Counted from the stretch's first letter, positions 50,332-59,882 are shown. The stretch: DNA of 64,000 bases from Bryobacterales bacterium (GCA_028819215.1 JAPPMG010000066.1:1-64000); one strand, 5' to 3'. The notes: generated by a model not told the origin, from the sequence alone. Program-made: numbers and translations.

Positions 50332-53025
50332 CTAGTCATACTTCGCCACGAACGGCGTGCCGGGCTCGTCGACGAGAGCATGAATCGAGTGACTGATCTC
50401 GGTGTCGATGCGATCGCCGGCAGCCGTTCGGATACTGATGTAGGTCATCATCTGCATGACCGGCCTGAGATCGTCCACAACAATCCGGACCGTCTTGCGA
50501 TCGGGCAGCAGCGTGGCGGACCGCACCGTCATCTCCTCGACTCCCTGGTCGCCATTCAGCTTCCAGCGATCAGAGCCGTAGCGGCTGAGCCACTTGTAGT
50601 TCCAGCGCTTTGCGCTGTAGTTGGCGGGATCTTCTGCGCTTGCCGGGTCCAGCTCGTGCAGGAAGGATACATCGATGCCTTTCTTGCTCACATGCAGCTC
50701 GCTCGGGACCAGCACCTTGCCGCCTGTGAATCGCGCGCGATAAAAGCCGCCCACCGCCTTGCGCTTGGTGCCCCAGCCATACAGGCCCGCTAGGTAGAGG
50801 TTGCCGTCTGCCTCGCGGAAGTCCGGCCGCATGATGCCGGAATCAAAATCAACAGGCAGCTCTACTGCGCCTCCCTGCACTCCATCGCCGGTGTTCTCCA
50901 TCAGCACCAGGAAGATCTTGCCCCGCCCGAACGACGAATGCACCAAGTGCCCCTTGAACGGCCCCCATTTGTCGGTCCCGACCCACGCCTGGCCAGCGCC
51001 GGAGTTGTCCACGGAGATCGGAAGCCAAGTGATCGGATTGTCATACGTGGTCCGGTCACCGATGCTGCCGCCCCACATGTAGCCATGAAAGCTGCCCGGC
51101 GAGCACAGGTTCACGCGAGTGGAAGGAATCCAGTGGCCTTCTTGGTCGGAGGTGGTGATTTCTCCGTTGGGTCCGACGGCGACTCCGTTGGGCACGCGGA
51201 AGCCCGTGCAGACAATCTCCAGGTTCTTTCCGTCAGGGTCCATCTTGAAGATGACCCCGTGGTGCTTCACCTTGGCGGGCAAGGCGTGACGGGCAGCTTT
51301 CGCAAAGTAGAAATTGCCGGCGCGGTCCCGGTCGAGATCGAAGGTGAACTCGTGAAAATGGTGCGTGACGTGAAATTCGTTGTTGAAGTTCTCGTAGTAG
51401 TCAGCTTGGCCGTCTCGGTTCAAATCGTGTAGAACCGTGATCTGGTCGCGATCCAAGACATACACCTTGCCGTCCACAACTTCCAGGCCTTGGGGCATGT
51501 GGAAGCCGACGGCGTAGCGACTCCACGTGAGCTTGTCCAAGTCCTCGTCCACTCCATCGACGATCCAGATGTCGCCCGACCACGTCGCGACGGCCGCTCG
51601 ATCATCGTCGAAGAAGGCGAAGTCAGTGGGCCGGAACCACGATTTCCAGGGGTTGTCGAAGGGCAGCGTGATCTCGTCCACGGTCCACGCGGCGCCACCA
51701 CCTCCAAGGCGTCCCTGTGTTTCCACGGTCTTGCGGTAGGTTCGCGGCCCGCCCCGGGTGTAGGGCTCAAGGCGCTCGGGCCGAGGGGCTTGCCGCAACG
51801 CACCAGCGAACGCCCCTAGACGCTGGGAGCGCACATCAGCGTAGTAGAGGGTGAAGCGCTGCTCCTCGCCAGACCGAGGAATGCTCAAGCGCACCTCGCC
51901 CGCCGCCGACAGGTCCCATCTGGCCTTCTTGCTCAGCCCGGCGACACCGACAGCCGTGCCTTCGTCTCCTCCGAGATACACAAGGTGTTCAATCGCCGGC
52001 CCGTTGCCTTGGTTGAGGTTCTTGAGCGAGAGCTGACGGACCTGCCCGCCCTGCACGGCGGCCACTTCGAGCAAGAGCGATTCGCGCGAGGGGCCGACTT
52101 CGATGGTCCGAGTCAGTGCCTCAACGCCCCAATCGGTCTCGAGGCCCGGCATTTCGAGCACGTTGGCGTCGCCCACGCTGTACTCAAGCACCACCCTGTC
52201 GCCGAACATGTAGCGCCCCTTGTACCGCGCCCACTCCGCGGGCAGCGGACCGAATCCTTCAGTGCGGGGATCGGCGAAGCTGCCATCACGAGCCCAGCCC
52301 GGGGCAACCGGGGTCTCGAACACGGGCTTGCCGTCCAAGTGCGGGTGCGGCCCGTGCCTCCAGTCATAGACCGTGCCGGTCAATACGTATTGCGGGCCGT
52401 TCCATCCAGCCGACATGCGCAGCAGCTCGGTGTCAAAAATGACCCCGGCGCGGCGCTCAGCCTCCAGCATGATGGCGTGGGATTTGTAGCTGATGTTGTC
52501 GCCCGGCTGCTTGTCCGCCCGGGGATCTTCCGGCTCCTTGACCGTTACGCTGGCGGAGATTACAGGACCGTAGTCCATGTGAACCCAAGGCTGCTCCTCG
52601 CGCCTAGTGCTGTCGTCGAACCGGGTGCTGGCGAACGGCGCGCCTTGGTCGATCCAAGCGCGCAGGATGCCGATCTGTTCGTCCGTCAGGGGGCCGCCGG
52701 CCGGCGGCATGATCAGATTCTCTTCCAAGCCCGCAACCAAGTGGATCAGGCGGCTGTTCGCGCTATCGCCTGCGATGAAGCCGGGCTGGCCCGAGTATCC
52801 TCCGCGTGCGGCGGACTTCTTCCGCCACAGACTGTAGCCGTTCATCGCGGCATCGTCGCCATGGCAGGCATAGCAGTGCTGGACGAAGATCGGATCGACG
52901 TCGCGCATGAAGTCGATCTTGCGATCGACGGGAGTCGGCAACTCGGCGGCGCACAAGAACTGGCATGTGCCGGCCAGAGCAAACAGCATGCCGGCGGTCA
53001 TGGGCAAGCGGGGTCGTAGGGGCAT
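50332..53025 (-). CDS. large exported protein: planctomycete-type cytochrome c domain plus DUF6797/propeller-like region
   Basis: The 897-residue product starts with a signal peptide (MTAGMLFALAGTCQFLCA) and a cytochrome c domain (about 35-135; DPIFVQHCYACHGDDAAM, C-x2-C-H heme motif, and a candidate axial Met in ENLIMPPAGGPL). A DUF6797-like beta-rich region follows (about 180-420), then a six-bladed propeller-like dehydrogenase region (about 440-780; FRPTDFAFFDDDRAAVATWS, FRVPNGVAVGPNGEITTSDQ). This architecture is shared with PVC-type dehydrogenases and putative membrane-bound sugar dehydrogenases. It may oxidise a sugar or polyol with heme electron transfer; the substrate is inferred only by family. 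Confidence 0.82.
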   Translation of the reverse strand: MPLRPRLPMTAGMLFALAGTCQFLCAAELPTPVDRKIDFMRDVDPIFVQHCYACHGDDAAMNGYSLWRKKSAARGGYSGQPGFIAGDSANSRLIHLVAGLEENLIMPPAGGPLTDEQIGILRAWIDQGAPFASTRFDDSTRREEQPWVHMDYGPVISASVTVKEPEDPRADKQPGDNISYKSHAIMLEAERRAGVIFDTELLRMSAGWNGPQYVLTGTVYDWRHGPHPHLDGKPVFETPVAPGWARDGSFADPRTEGFGPLPAEWARYKGRYMFGDRVVLEYSVGDANVLEMPGLETDWGVEALTRTIEVGPSRESLLLEVAAVQGGQVRQLSLKNLNQGNGPAIEHLVYLGGDEGTAVGVAGLSKKARWDLSAAGEVRLSIPRSGEEQRFTLYYADVRSQRLGAFAGALRQAPRPERLEPYTRGGPRTYRKTVETQGRLGGGGAAWTVDEITLPFDNPWKSWFRPTDFAFFDDDRAAVATWSGDIWIVDGVDEDLDKLTWSRYAVGFHMPQGLEVVDGKVYVLDRDQITVLHDLNRDGQADYYENFNNEFHVTHHFHEFTFDLDRDRAGNFYFAKAARHALPAKVKHHGVIFKMDPDGKNLEIVCTGFRVPNGVAVGPNGEITTSDQEGHWIPSTRVNLCSPGSFHGYMWGGSIGDRTTYDNPITWLPISVDNSGAGQAWVGTDKWGPFKGHLVHSSFGRGKIFLVLMENTGDGVQGGAVELPVDFDSGIMRPDFREADGNLYLAGLYGWGTKRKAVGGFYRARFTGGKVLVPSELHVSKKGIDVSFLHELDPASAEDPANYSAKRWNYKWLSRYGSDRWKLNGDQGVEEMTVRSATLLPDRKTVRIVVDDLRPVMQMMTYISIRTAAGDRIDTEISHSIHALVDEPGTPFVAKYD

Positions 53026-53180
53026 GTTGAATCGCCACTATTGTAGGTGGGCGGTGGGGCGTACTGCCGACGCGGGACCGTGGCCGCCCACATGACTTAG
53101 CCGCGGACCCGATGCAGCGCCGAGACCCAGTCCCGGAAGCTCAAGGCCGCTGGACCCACAGGATTGACAACACCACTAGA

Positions 53181-53243
53181 TTTTCCCGTACGATCAATTT
53201 CTTCCGAAGATTCACTCCAATCGCATGAATTTTCCCGTACGAT
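53181..53243 (+). promoter_or_regulatory. two copies of TTTTCCCGTACGAT upstream of hipB (candidate operators)
   Basis: The 14-base element occurs at 53181-53194 and 53230-53243, starts 49 bases apart. Each contains CGTACG and ends in TACGAT, a plausible -10. TTGACA at 53164-53169 could serve the first copy (19-base spacer). The second copy ends only 6 bases before the hipB GTG. HipB-type repressors bind repeated operators over their promoter, so these are good candidates for autoregulation. The surrounding sequence is visibly A+T-rich. Confidence 0.6.
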
Positions 53244-53249
53244 AAAAAA

Positions 53250-53552
53250 GTGGTCAGTGCAAACAAGACTTGGGAGCCTGCATACGGAACCGTTCGGTCG
53301 GCCCGCGACCTCGGCCGGCTAATGCGCTCGCATCGGAAAAGCAGGGGCTGGACTTTGCAGCAGCTTGCTGGATTTGCCAACGTGAGCATGCGCTTCCTGT
53401 CCGAGCTCGAGAGGGGCAAGGAGACCGCAGAGATCGGAAAGGCCTTGCATGCACTGCGACTGCTTGGCCTCGAAGTGGTGCTCTCCCCTAGGGCTGAGGT
53501 TCCGGTTTCGGCACGCGCCGAAATCAAGGGGGTGTCGGAAGTAAGGAGATGA
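53250..53552 (+). CDS. hipB: HipB-type XRE-family antitoxin/repressor
   Basis: The 100-residue protein carries an HTH-XRE domain (about 20-85): ARDLGRLMRSHRKSRGWTLQ, QLAGFANVSMRFLSELERGK and ALHALRLLGLEVVLSPRAEV. This is the layout of HipB, which represses the operon and binds HipA. The GTG at 53250 has no visible Shine-Dalgarno sequence and lies just after an operator-like -10, so the mRNA could be leaderless, or translation could begin at the in-frame ATG 53322. It overlaps hipA by ATGA. Confidence 0.88.
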   Translation: MVSANKTWEPAYGTVRSARDLGRLMRSHRKSRGWTLQQLAGFANVSMRFLSELERGKETAEIGKALHALRLLGLEVVLSPRAEVPVSARAEIKGVSEVRR

Positions 53553-54811
53553 CTGGCGAATCGCTCGTGGTGTGGCTCGGGGGCCGGCGCGTCGGCCTGC
53601 TACGAAGCAGTCCGGGCCACGGTATGGAATTTGAGTACGAACCGGGATGGATTCGAGCGGGCGGGGTCGCGCTTTCTCAGTCGATTCCTCTACAGCAGTC
53701 CGGAGAATTGACTGTCAGCGACAGCCGCGCTCATCGTTTCTTCGCAAACCTGCTGCCAGAGGCGATGGCCCGAGCGCGAATCGTACGTCGGTGTAGAATC
53801 CCGGACGACGACTTTGCGCTGCTGCGAGCCTTGGGGAGAGAGTGTGCAGGTGCTGTCGAGATCCTTCCCGAAGGCAACGAGCCCGACGATCCAAGCTCTC
53901 ACCGATACGAACGAATCGACCACAGTAGGCTCGCAGACCTCCAGTTCAAAAGCGGCTGGGACTTCGAAGGTCTTGAACGGCGGCCCGCTCCCCACCCTGC
54001 TCTGGCCGGAGCGCAGGACAAGACCGCGCTGGCCCTGTTCGACAACAAGACCTGGCTGCCCAAGGGAACTGCTCCGTCAAGCCACATTCTGAAGTTCGAC
54101 TCTGTCGAATACTCCGACGTCCTTGCATTCGAGTGCTTCGCTACGCTGCTCGCCGAGTTCGTAGGACTACCGGTGGTGGATTTCGAACTTCGTACCGTAG
54201 GGCGAGACTCCATCGCACTGATAGAGCGTTACGATCGAATCCTTGAGGATGACGGTCGGATCCGGAGGCTACACCAAGAGGACTTCTGCCAAGCGATGGG
54301 CTTGAGCAGCCGAAACAAGTACGAGACCGATGGCGGCCCGTCGTTCGCTGACTGCTACCGGCTTATACGGGACGTGTCCGACGCGCCCCTCGACGACTTG
54401 GAGCGGTTGCTTCGCTGGCAAGTCTTCAACGTGCTCGCCGGAAACTCGGACGGCCATGCCAAGAACCTCTCGCTGCTATACGGATCGGACGGAGCGACCC
54501 GTCTGGCTCCTTTCTATGACTTGGTTCCTACCAGAGCAATCGAGAATCTCGACCACGACCTGGCAATCGGCGTTGGCGGGATGCGAAACCCCGGCAACGT
54601 AGGCCGCAGACATTGGGAATCGCTGGCTGCCGAGTGTGATGTCCGATCAAATGTCGTTCTGTCCCTGGTCGAAGAGACCGCCGAGTTGCTGATGGTACAT
54701 TCCGCGGAAGCCAGGGCACGGTTCGAGGACACGCACGGCAGACTCCCGGCGCTTGACCGTGTCGAGCGAGTGGTGTCTCGCCAGTGTCAACGTGCTACAC
54801 GCATAGACTGA
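53549..54811 (+). CDS. hipA: HipA-family serine/threonine kinase toxin
   Basis: The 420-residue protein has a HipA_N domain (about 1-110; VVWLGGRRVGLLRSSPGHGM, FFANLLPEAMARARIVRRC) and a HipA_C kinase domain: the ATP-loop region PALAGAQDKTALALFDNKTW, SHILKFDSVEYSDVLAFECF, the catalytic loop NVLAGNSDGHAKNLSLLYG, and the metal-binding Asp in LAPFYDLVPTRAI. In E. coli HipA phosphorylates glutamyl-tRNA synthetase and halts translation. The core motifs are intact, so it should be active. It is followed by about 175 bases without a gene, then a convergent VIT-family transporter. Confidence 0.93.
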   Translation: MTGESLVVWLGGRRVGLLRSSPGHGMEFEYEPGWIRAGGVALSQSIPLQQSGELTVSDSRAHRFFANLLPEAMARARIVRRCRIPDDDFALLRALGRECAGAVEILPEGNEPDDPSSHRYERIDHSRLADLQFKSGWDFEGLERRPAPHPALAGAQDKTALALFDNKTWLPKGTAPSSHILKFDSVEYSDVLAFECFATLLAEFVGLPVVDFELRTVGRDSIALIERYDRILEDDGRIRRLHQEDFCQAMGLSSRNKYETDGGPSFADCYRLIRDVSDAPLDDLERLLRWQVFNVLAGNSDGHAKNLSLLYGSDGATRLAPFYDLVPTRAIENLDHDLAIGVGGMRNPGNVGRRHWESLAAECDVRSNVVLSLVEETAELLMVHSAEARARFEDTHGRLPALDRVERVVSRQCQRATRID

Positions 54812-54987
54812 GACACTCCGACCGGGACTGGGCCGGCGGCGATGTGACTGAACCTCAGCGTGAACTCGACGGTAGAGTTGACTGGAAGTGCGGGCCTCAA
54901 GGGAATGGAAGTCCTCCTCGTTGCGGCGCAGCGCCGGGCGCGCCGCCATGGCACAGTGATCGTGGCCGCCGCAGACTATGCGTGGCC

Positions 54988-55542
54988 CTACACAATTGCG
55001 GCCACACCAGCGCCCGTCGCGTATGCGACGACCGCCACTAGCACGCCCAGTGCTAGCATTTCGAGGCCGCTGACCCACCATCGGCTGGCCGTGACGAGGG
55101 CACGCAGGGCTCCGACCGCGAATTGCGCGAGGAGCGCCAGCACCGACGCCAGCAGGAAGCGATGTTCCAGTTCAGGAACGACATAGGGCACGAGAGGAAT
55201 CGCGCCGGCCACGGCGAATGCCAAGAACGTCGCAAATCCGTGTCGCGCCGGGTTCGCCTCCTCCTCGGGCAGGTTCTGCCTTTCCCTAGCGCTCTCCCGA
55301 GCGCGAATGCTCAGAAAATTGCCAACACCCATCGATAGTCCGTCCGCAAACAGATTGGCAATTCCGACGATGAGCACGGCGGTCGATGAGAGGGCCCCTC
55401 CGGAGACCCCGGCTACGATTGCGTAACTGGTCAGGAGGCCGTCATTCGTGCCATAGATGAGATCACCGATGTAGTGTTGTGCTGTCTCGAATGCTCCGTG
55501 CGGAGCGCGGTGCAGAGAGGGTCGATTCGTGGAGCGTCGCAT
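54988..55542 (-). CDS. VIT1/CCC1-family iron or manganese transporter
   Basis: ATG 55542 gives 184 residues; the ORF-track start adds 51 residues with no membrane helix. The N-terminus HYIGDLIYGTNDGLLTSYAI is the VIT family signature, followed by VAGVSGGALSSTAVLIVGIA and NLFADGLSMGVGNFLSIRAR with the conserved metal-binding region. Then comes the metal-binding loop (ARESARERQNLPEEEANPAR), shorter than in plant VIT1, and three more helices. Members export or sequester Fe2+/Mn2+. It stands about 100 bases downstream of the DUF4143 ATPase gene on the same strand. Confidence 0.88.
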   Translation of the reverse strand: MRRSTNRPSLHRAPHGAFETAQHYIGDLIYGTNDGLLTSYAIVAGVSGGALSSTAVLIVGIANLFADGLSMGVGNFLSIRARESARERQNLPEEEANPARHGFATFLAFAVAGAIPLVPYVVPELEHRFLLASVLALLAQFAVGALRALVTASRWWVSGLEMLALGVLVAVVAYATGAGVAAIV

Positions 55543-55637
55543 TGCCGCATGGTAGCGAGAGTTCGGTTGTTTCAGAAGATCGCGAATCGATCGGTTCGTT
55601 CCTGCCTTGTCGATGCCGGTTAGAAGTCCACACGTGT

Positions 55638-56801
55638 TTATGGCAGCGGTTGACCCGGCATGATCTCGTGGAGCAGTTCTTCCACTGGCAAGCACAGGAT
55701 TCCATCGATCTCAAGCCGCTCAGCCCCCCTGTACGCAAGACGTGGACGGGCCTCCGGGTAGTCTTGGCGGAACCGCTTGAGGTGACGGAGGTCGGCCAGC
55801 CGCACCCGCCGGGAGTGTTTGACCTCCAGCGCCCAGAATTCGTCCCTGCCATACACCACGAAGTCAACCTCGCTTCCAGCGCGAGTCTTCCAGTAGTAAA
55901 GATTGGCAGACGATCGGGAGTAGGCCAGCCAAGCCCTCAGATGTTGCGCCACGAGCCCTTCCAGGGCTGCCCCGCGAGCCTCTTCGGGACGGTCCAGCGG
56001 GCCGGCGGGCCGAAGCGACCGGAATATTCCTGTGTCGGCGAAGAAGAACTTGGGATGTGCAGTCATGTGCCGTCTTGCACGCTTGGTGAAGACGGGCACA
56101 CGGAACGCTAGAAGCAAGTCTTCGACGATCTCCACGTATCCTTCGACTGTCTTGCGACTGACCGCGCATTCCCGGGCGACCTCGCTTACGTTGAGGATCG
56201 CCCCGTGGGCGAAGCTGATCGCTTCGAGAAAACGATGGAATGCCCCGGTGTTTCGGACAAGGCCCTCCGTCTGCACCTCTTGCTGCACGTACAGGCCAAC
56301 ATAGGAGCTCAGGGTATCCGCAGGGTCTCTCGCGTCCCAGACGATGGGCAGCAATCCGACTTCAAGTGCAGCGTCCAGACTGAATCTCGGCCCAAGTTCC
56401 GCAGCCATGAATGGATGCATGAGACGGAGCGTTGCACGACCTGCCAGCAAATCGACACCGGCTCGCTTGAGCTTCCTTGAGCTGGAGCCCGAGAGGACGA
56501 AGCGCGGACAGTTGGGAAGCTCGATCAACTGGTGCACGACCGTGAGTAGTTCTGGCACCCGCTGCACTTCGTCAATCACGACATCCTCCGAGCCGGGGTT
56601 GGCCGCGACCAGTTCGCGCAAGCGCTCGGGACGGGCGGCATAGAGACGCTGCTGGGCCGGAGAGAGAAAATCAACCCAGACAGCGTTCGGAAGGGCGCTG
56701 TGCAACCATGTGCTCTTTCCTGTTCCGCGCAGTCCGAACAGGAAGGAATGCCCCGCAGGAGGGCGAAAGAATTTCCTTTCAATCGCCATTATTCGACTCA
56801 T
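55638..56801 (-). CDS. AAA-type ATP-binding protein with DUF4143 C-terminus
   Basis: The 387-residue protein has a Walker A site (SFLFGLRGTGKSTWLHSALP), Walker B (SEDVVIDEVQRVPELLTVVH) and the sensor-like RFVLSGSSSRKLKRAGVDLL of the AAA_14 group. A DUF4143 domain follows (about 200-370; FHRFLEAISFAHGAILNVSE, NLYYWKTRAGSEVDFVVYGR), with a nuclease-like GSEVDFVV...ALEVK core resembling PD-(D/E)XK. These proteins are common, mobile and of unknown role. ATG 56789 (MAIERKFFRP) is an alternative start. The upstream gap is A+T-rich, like the HipBA region, hinting at acquired DNA. Confidence 0.85.
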   Translation of the reverse strand: MSRIMAIERKFFRPPAGHSFLFGLRGTGKSTWLHSALPNAVWVDFLSPAQQRLYAARPERLRELVAANPGSEDVVIDEVQRVPELLTVVHQLIELPNCPRFVLSGSSSRKLKRAGVDLLAGRATLRLMHPFMAAELGPRFSLDAALEVGLLPIVWDARDPADTLSSYVGLYVQQEVQTEGLVRNTGAFHRFLEAISFAHGAILNVSEVARECAVSRKTVEGYVEIVEDLLLAFRVPVFTKRARRHMTAHPKFFFADTGIFRSLRPAGPLDRPEEARGAALEGLVAQHLRAWLAYSRSSANLYYWKTRAGSEVDFVVYGRDEFWALEVKHSRRVRLADLRHLKRFRQDYPEARPRLAYRGAERLEIDGILCLPVEELLHEIMPGQPLP

Positions 56802-57080
56802 TATGGCAGGTTATGTTGCATTTTGCAGAAAGACTCATCAAGACGGCGATCGAATCGCAGATTCGGCCCAGTTCGAACTTCGTTGCATTCAAGTAGTTGA
56901 TAGAGCAACGGGACCGGGCGGCCGGCCTTGGCCCGAGCCGGAATGATCGAAAAACGATCAGTGCGACCACGCAGGATAGTGAAAACATGCTCTCGGCGCT
57001 GAAGCCGAGTTTGAGGTTTCGCTCGACGCGGCAAAGTCGATCGGACTGCGCCACGGGCGGAACGCTGACCGGGATGCTCT

Positions 57081-58571
57081 ATGCTGTGTCCGATGCGACT
57101 CGCACTAGGTCTTGCCGTCTTGCTGGGCTCGGCGGCTCCGGCGCTCCCGAATCCCAATGTCGTCATAATTCTGACCGACGATCTTGGCTACGGGGACGTG
57201 GGAGCCTATAACCCGGAATCCAAGATACCGACTCCGAACCTCGACGGCCTGGCCGCAGAGGGGATGCGCTTCACAGACGCTCACACCCCGGACGGCGTCT
57301 GCACTCCAACGCGCTACGGGCTTCTGACTGGCCGCTACGCGTGGCGCACCTGGTTGAAGCGTGGGGTGTTGAACGGATCCTCGCCTCCTCTCATCGAGCC
57401 GGAGCGACTGACACTGGCCGACATGCTTCGCCAGCAGGGCTACGAGACCGGCATGGTCGGCAAGTGGCATCTCGGGCGTCGCTGGCATCTTCTGGACGAA
57501 TCGCGAGACCAGATCGTGGCGAACGTCGACTGGTCGAAGCCCGTGATCAATGGCCCAGCGCAACATGGCTTCACCTACTCCTTCGGGCTTGCCAAGCCCG
57601 CCTGGGGGTTTGTCGAGAACGGCAAAGTGCTGGCGCGACCGACGCTGGCATTTGACCTCACGCACCTGCCTGCCTATCTCATGGGAGGCAACAATAACAA
57701 AGGAACGAAGTCGCCCGGCTTCGAATTCGAGCGCATGCTGCCTCGATTCACAGAGGAAGCGGTGGGCTTCATTGCGAGGGCGGCAGAGCAGACGCAGCCT
57801 TGGTTCCTCTACTTCGCGCCGCTGGCACCGCACCGCCCCGTCGTGCCGAACAAAGACTTCACAGATCAGAGCGCAGCCGGCCTCTACGGGGATTTCGTCG
57901 CAGAAGTCGACTGGTCCGTCGGAGAGGTGCTGGCGGCGATCGAAAGAAGCGGGCAAGCCGACAACACCCTAGTGGTCGTGACTAGCGACAATGGCCCGGA
58001 GGCTGACGCCTATCGGCGGATCTTGGAATACCGCCACGCCAGCATGGCCAAGCTGCGGGGCCTGAAGCGGGACCTTTGGGAGGGCGGCCATCGCGTGCCG
58101 TTTCTGGCCCGCTGGCCCGGCAAGATCCCAGCAGGCAGCGTGCAGGACGAGGTGCTGTGCCTGACCGACCTGATGGCAACGGTGGCGGCGATCGTCGGCT
58201 TCCAGCTGCCAAGCGACGCGGCGGAGGACAGCTACGACATGAGCGATGCGCTCTTCGGCGCCGACAGCGACTCGCCCGTGCGCGAGGCGACCGTGCATCA
58301 TGGCTCGCGAGGCTGGTTCGGAATCCGGCAGGGAGATTGGGTGCTGATCAATCACCCAACTGGTGACAACAACGGCGGAGCGAATCGCGAGCCGGAATGG
58401 TTCCGTCAACAGCGCCTCGCGAAGGTCCACGACCAAGACGTAGAACTGTACAACCTGAAGGAAGATCCCGCCCAGACGACCAATCGTGCGGCGGAAGCCC
58501 CGGAACGCGTGCGCAGCATGCAGCGCTTGCTCGAGAGTTACAAGCAAGACGGCCGGAGCGTGAGCCGCTGA
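57081..58571 (+). CDS. exported sulfatase (arylsulfatase-type)
   Basis: The 496-residue product has a signal peptide (MRLALGLAVLLGSAAPALP; ATG 57093 is a likely start too) followed by NVVIILTDDLGYGDVGAYNP, which provides the metal-binding Asp pair. The formylglycine motif is C-T-P-T-R in DGVCTPTRYGLLTGRYAWRT. Further conserved pieces are MVGKWHLGRRWHL, FLYFAPLAPHRPVVP and VVTSDNGPEADAYRR. It belongs to a different branch from the first sulfatase (no C-terminal beta extension). It would act in the periplasm on sulfate esters. It is convergent with the enolase-superfamily gene. Confidence 0.93.
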   Translation: MLCPMRLALGLAVLLGSAAPALPNPNVVIILTDDLGYGDVGAYNPESKIPTPNLDGLAAEGMRFTDAHTPDGVCTPTRYGLLTGRYAWRTWLKRGVLNGSSPPLIEPERLTLADMLRQQGYETGMVGKWHLGRRWHLLDESRDQIVANVDWSKPVINGPAQHGFTYSFGLAKPAWGFVENGKVLARPTLAFDLTHLPAYLMGGNNNKGTKSPGFEFERMLPRFTEEAVGFIARAAEQTQPWFLYFAPLAPHRPVVPNKDFTDQSAAGLYGDFVAEVDWSVGEVLAAIERSGQADNTLVVVTSDNGPEADAYRRILEYRHASMAKLRGLKRDLWEGGHRVPFLARWPGKIPAGSVQDEVLCLTDLMATVAAIVGFQLPSDAAEDSYDMSDALFGADSDSPVREATVHHGSRGWFGIRQGDWVLINHPTGDNNGGANREPEWFRQQRLAKVHDQDVELYNLKEDPAQTTNRAAEAPERVRSMQRLLESYKQDGRSVSR

Positions 58572-58601
58572 CTCAACGCCTCGGTACGGCTCGTCAGGCC
58601 C

Positions 58602-59882
58602 TCACGCGATTTGGCGAGCGCCCTGAATCACCGCCGTGATGTCCCGGATCCCGACGCCCGGGCCGGTTGGTACGGCGAGCTTGCCGTCTCGGATAGAAAG
58701 CGCCGGATCGAACCAGTCCGCGTACCGTTCGATGTTCCGCTTGTACTCTTGGTACCGTCCGATGTCTTTTGTGCGGGACGCAAAGTGCAACATATAGACG
58801 AAGCCGAAGCCTCCGGATATGTGGACGGTAGTCGGCATCTGGGCCAGCTCGGCCATGTTGGCAACCCGGGCCGACCGGATCATGCCCCCGTAATAGTGCA
58901 GGTCAGGCTGGACGATGTCGACGCCCCGATTGGCAATCATCCAACGGAACCTGCGCTCGCTGTATTCTTGCTCCCCTCCGGAAACCGGCAGGGACAGCGA
59001 ATCTGCCACGACCTTGGTGTCCTCGAGATGGTCGAACGGGCAGGGCTCTTCAAAGTAGACCGCTCCGACCTCTTCGAGAAGGCGCCCGATCGGCAGCGCG
59101 TGGTCGGGGTCGTAGGAACTGTTCGCGTCGCCGTGCAGGTCGATCGCGTCTCCCAGCCCCTTTCGAGCTAGCGGAATCAGGGCTTCCGATCGCCCCGGAG
59201 AAGCGTCGAGGTTGCGGCTCATACGCCCGCCGAGCCGGAACTTGACCGCTTTCGCGCCGGTCTCGTCGACCAAGGACTGCAAGTACTCGACTTCCTCTTC
59301 CGGAGACGAGTCCCGGCGGCCGCTTGCCACGTAGAAGTCGATCTCGTCGCGAAGCGTCCCGCCCAGCAGGTCACCGATCGACTTGCCGCAGGCGCGGCCC
59401 AGCAAGTCGAGCAGGGCGAATTCGACCCATGCCTGCACAGACCACAGCGCGAGCCCTTGGAGCTTGTAATTGCTGCGATGCCGATACAGTTCGAAGAGCA
59501 GCTCGGACTCTAGCTTCCGGGCGTCTTTGCCGAGGAAGAACGGGATCACCAGTTCTTGGAGAATCGAGCTCAGATAGCGGCGACCATTGGTCAACGACAC
59601 CCCTTCAGCCCCGTCCTTGGAACGGACATGGACGAACTGGTTCCCGTCCTTCTCCAAGAGGCGGATGGAGTCGATGATCAGAGGAGTGTCCAGCCCAGAC
59701 ACGTCGAGTACCGGCCGTGCAGCGGCGGCATCGAGGTCTGCGGTCGTCAGTCCAGCCGGTTCGTCTCCGGGAGCGCCGCCGCACGCTACCAAGGGTGCGC
59801 TGGCTGCCGATGCAGCGATGAATTTCCGCCGTGTCAGGCGGCTGCGGAAACTATCCCGGAATGTTCTGACGCCTCGTGCCAT
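58602..59882 (-). CDS. Tat-exported mandelate racemase/muconate lactonizing (enolase superfamily) enzyme
   Basis: ATG 59882 gives 426 residues. The N-terminus SRLTRRKFIAASAASAPLVACGG has a twin-arginine motif and a lipobox-like LVAC, so it is probably a Tat-exported lipoprotein. The catalytic barrel carries KAVKFRLGGRMSRN (Lys pair), metal ligands in LHGDANSSYDPDHA, VYFEEPCPFDHLED and SGGEQEYSERRFRW, then IVQPDLHYYGG, and a His in TTVHISGGFGFVYM. This set fits acid-sugar dehydratases and racemases of the MR subgroup. Export is unusual for the superfamily. It is downstream of DUF1697 and symporter genes on the same strand. Confidence 0.88.
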   Translation of the reverse strand: MARGVRTFRDSFRSRLTRRKFIAASAASAPLVACGGAPGDEPAGLTTADLDAAAARPVLDVSGLDTPLIIDSIRLLEKDGNQFVHVRSKDGAEGVSLTNGRRYLSSILQELVIPFFLGKDARKLESELLFELYRHRSNYKLQGLALWSVQAWVEFALLDLLGRACGKSIGDLLGGTLRDEIDFYVASGRRDSSPEEEVEYLQSLVDETGAKAVKFRLGGRMSRNLDASPGRSEALIPLARKGLGDAIDLHGDANSSYDPDHALPIGRLLEEVGAVYFEEPCPFDHLEDTKVVADSLSLPVSGGEQEYSERRFRWMIANRGVDIVQPDLHYYGGMIRSARVANMAELAQMPTTVHISGGFGFVYMLHFASRTKDIGRYQEYKRNIERYADWFDPALSIRDGKLAVPTGPGVGIRDITAVIQGARQIA

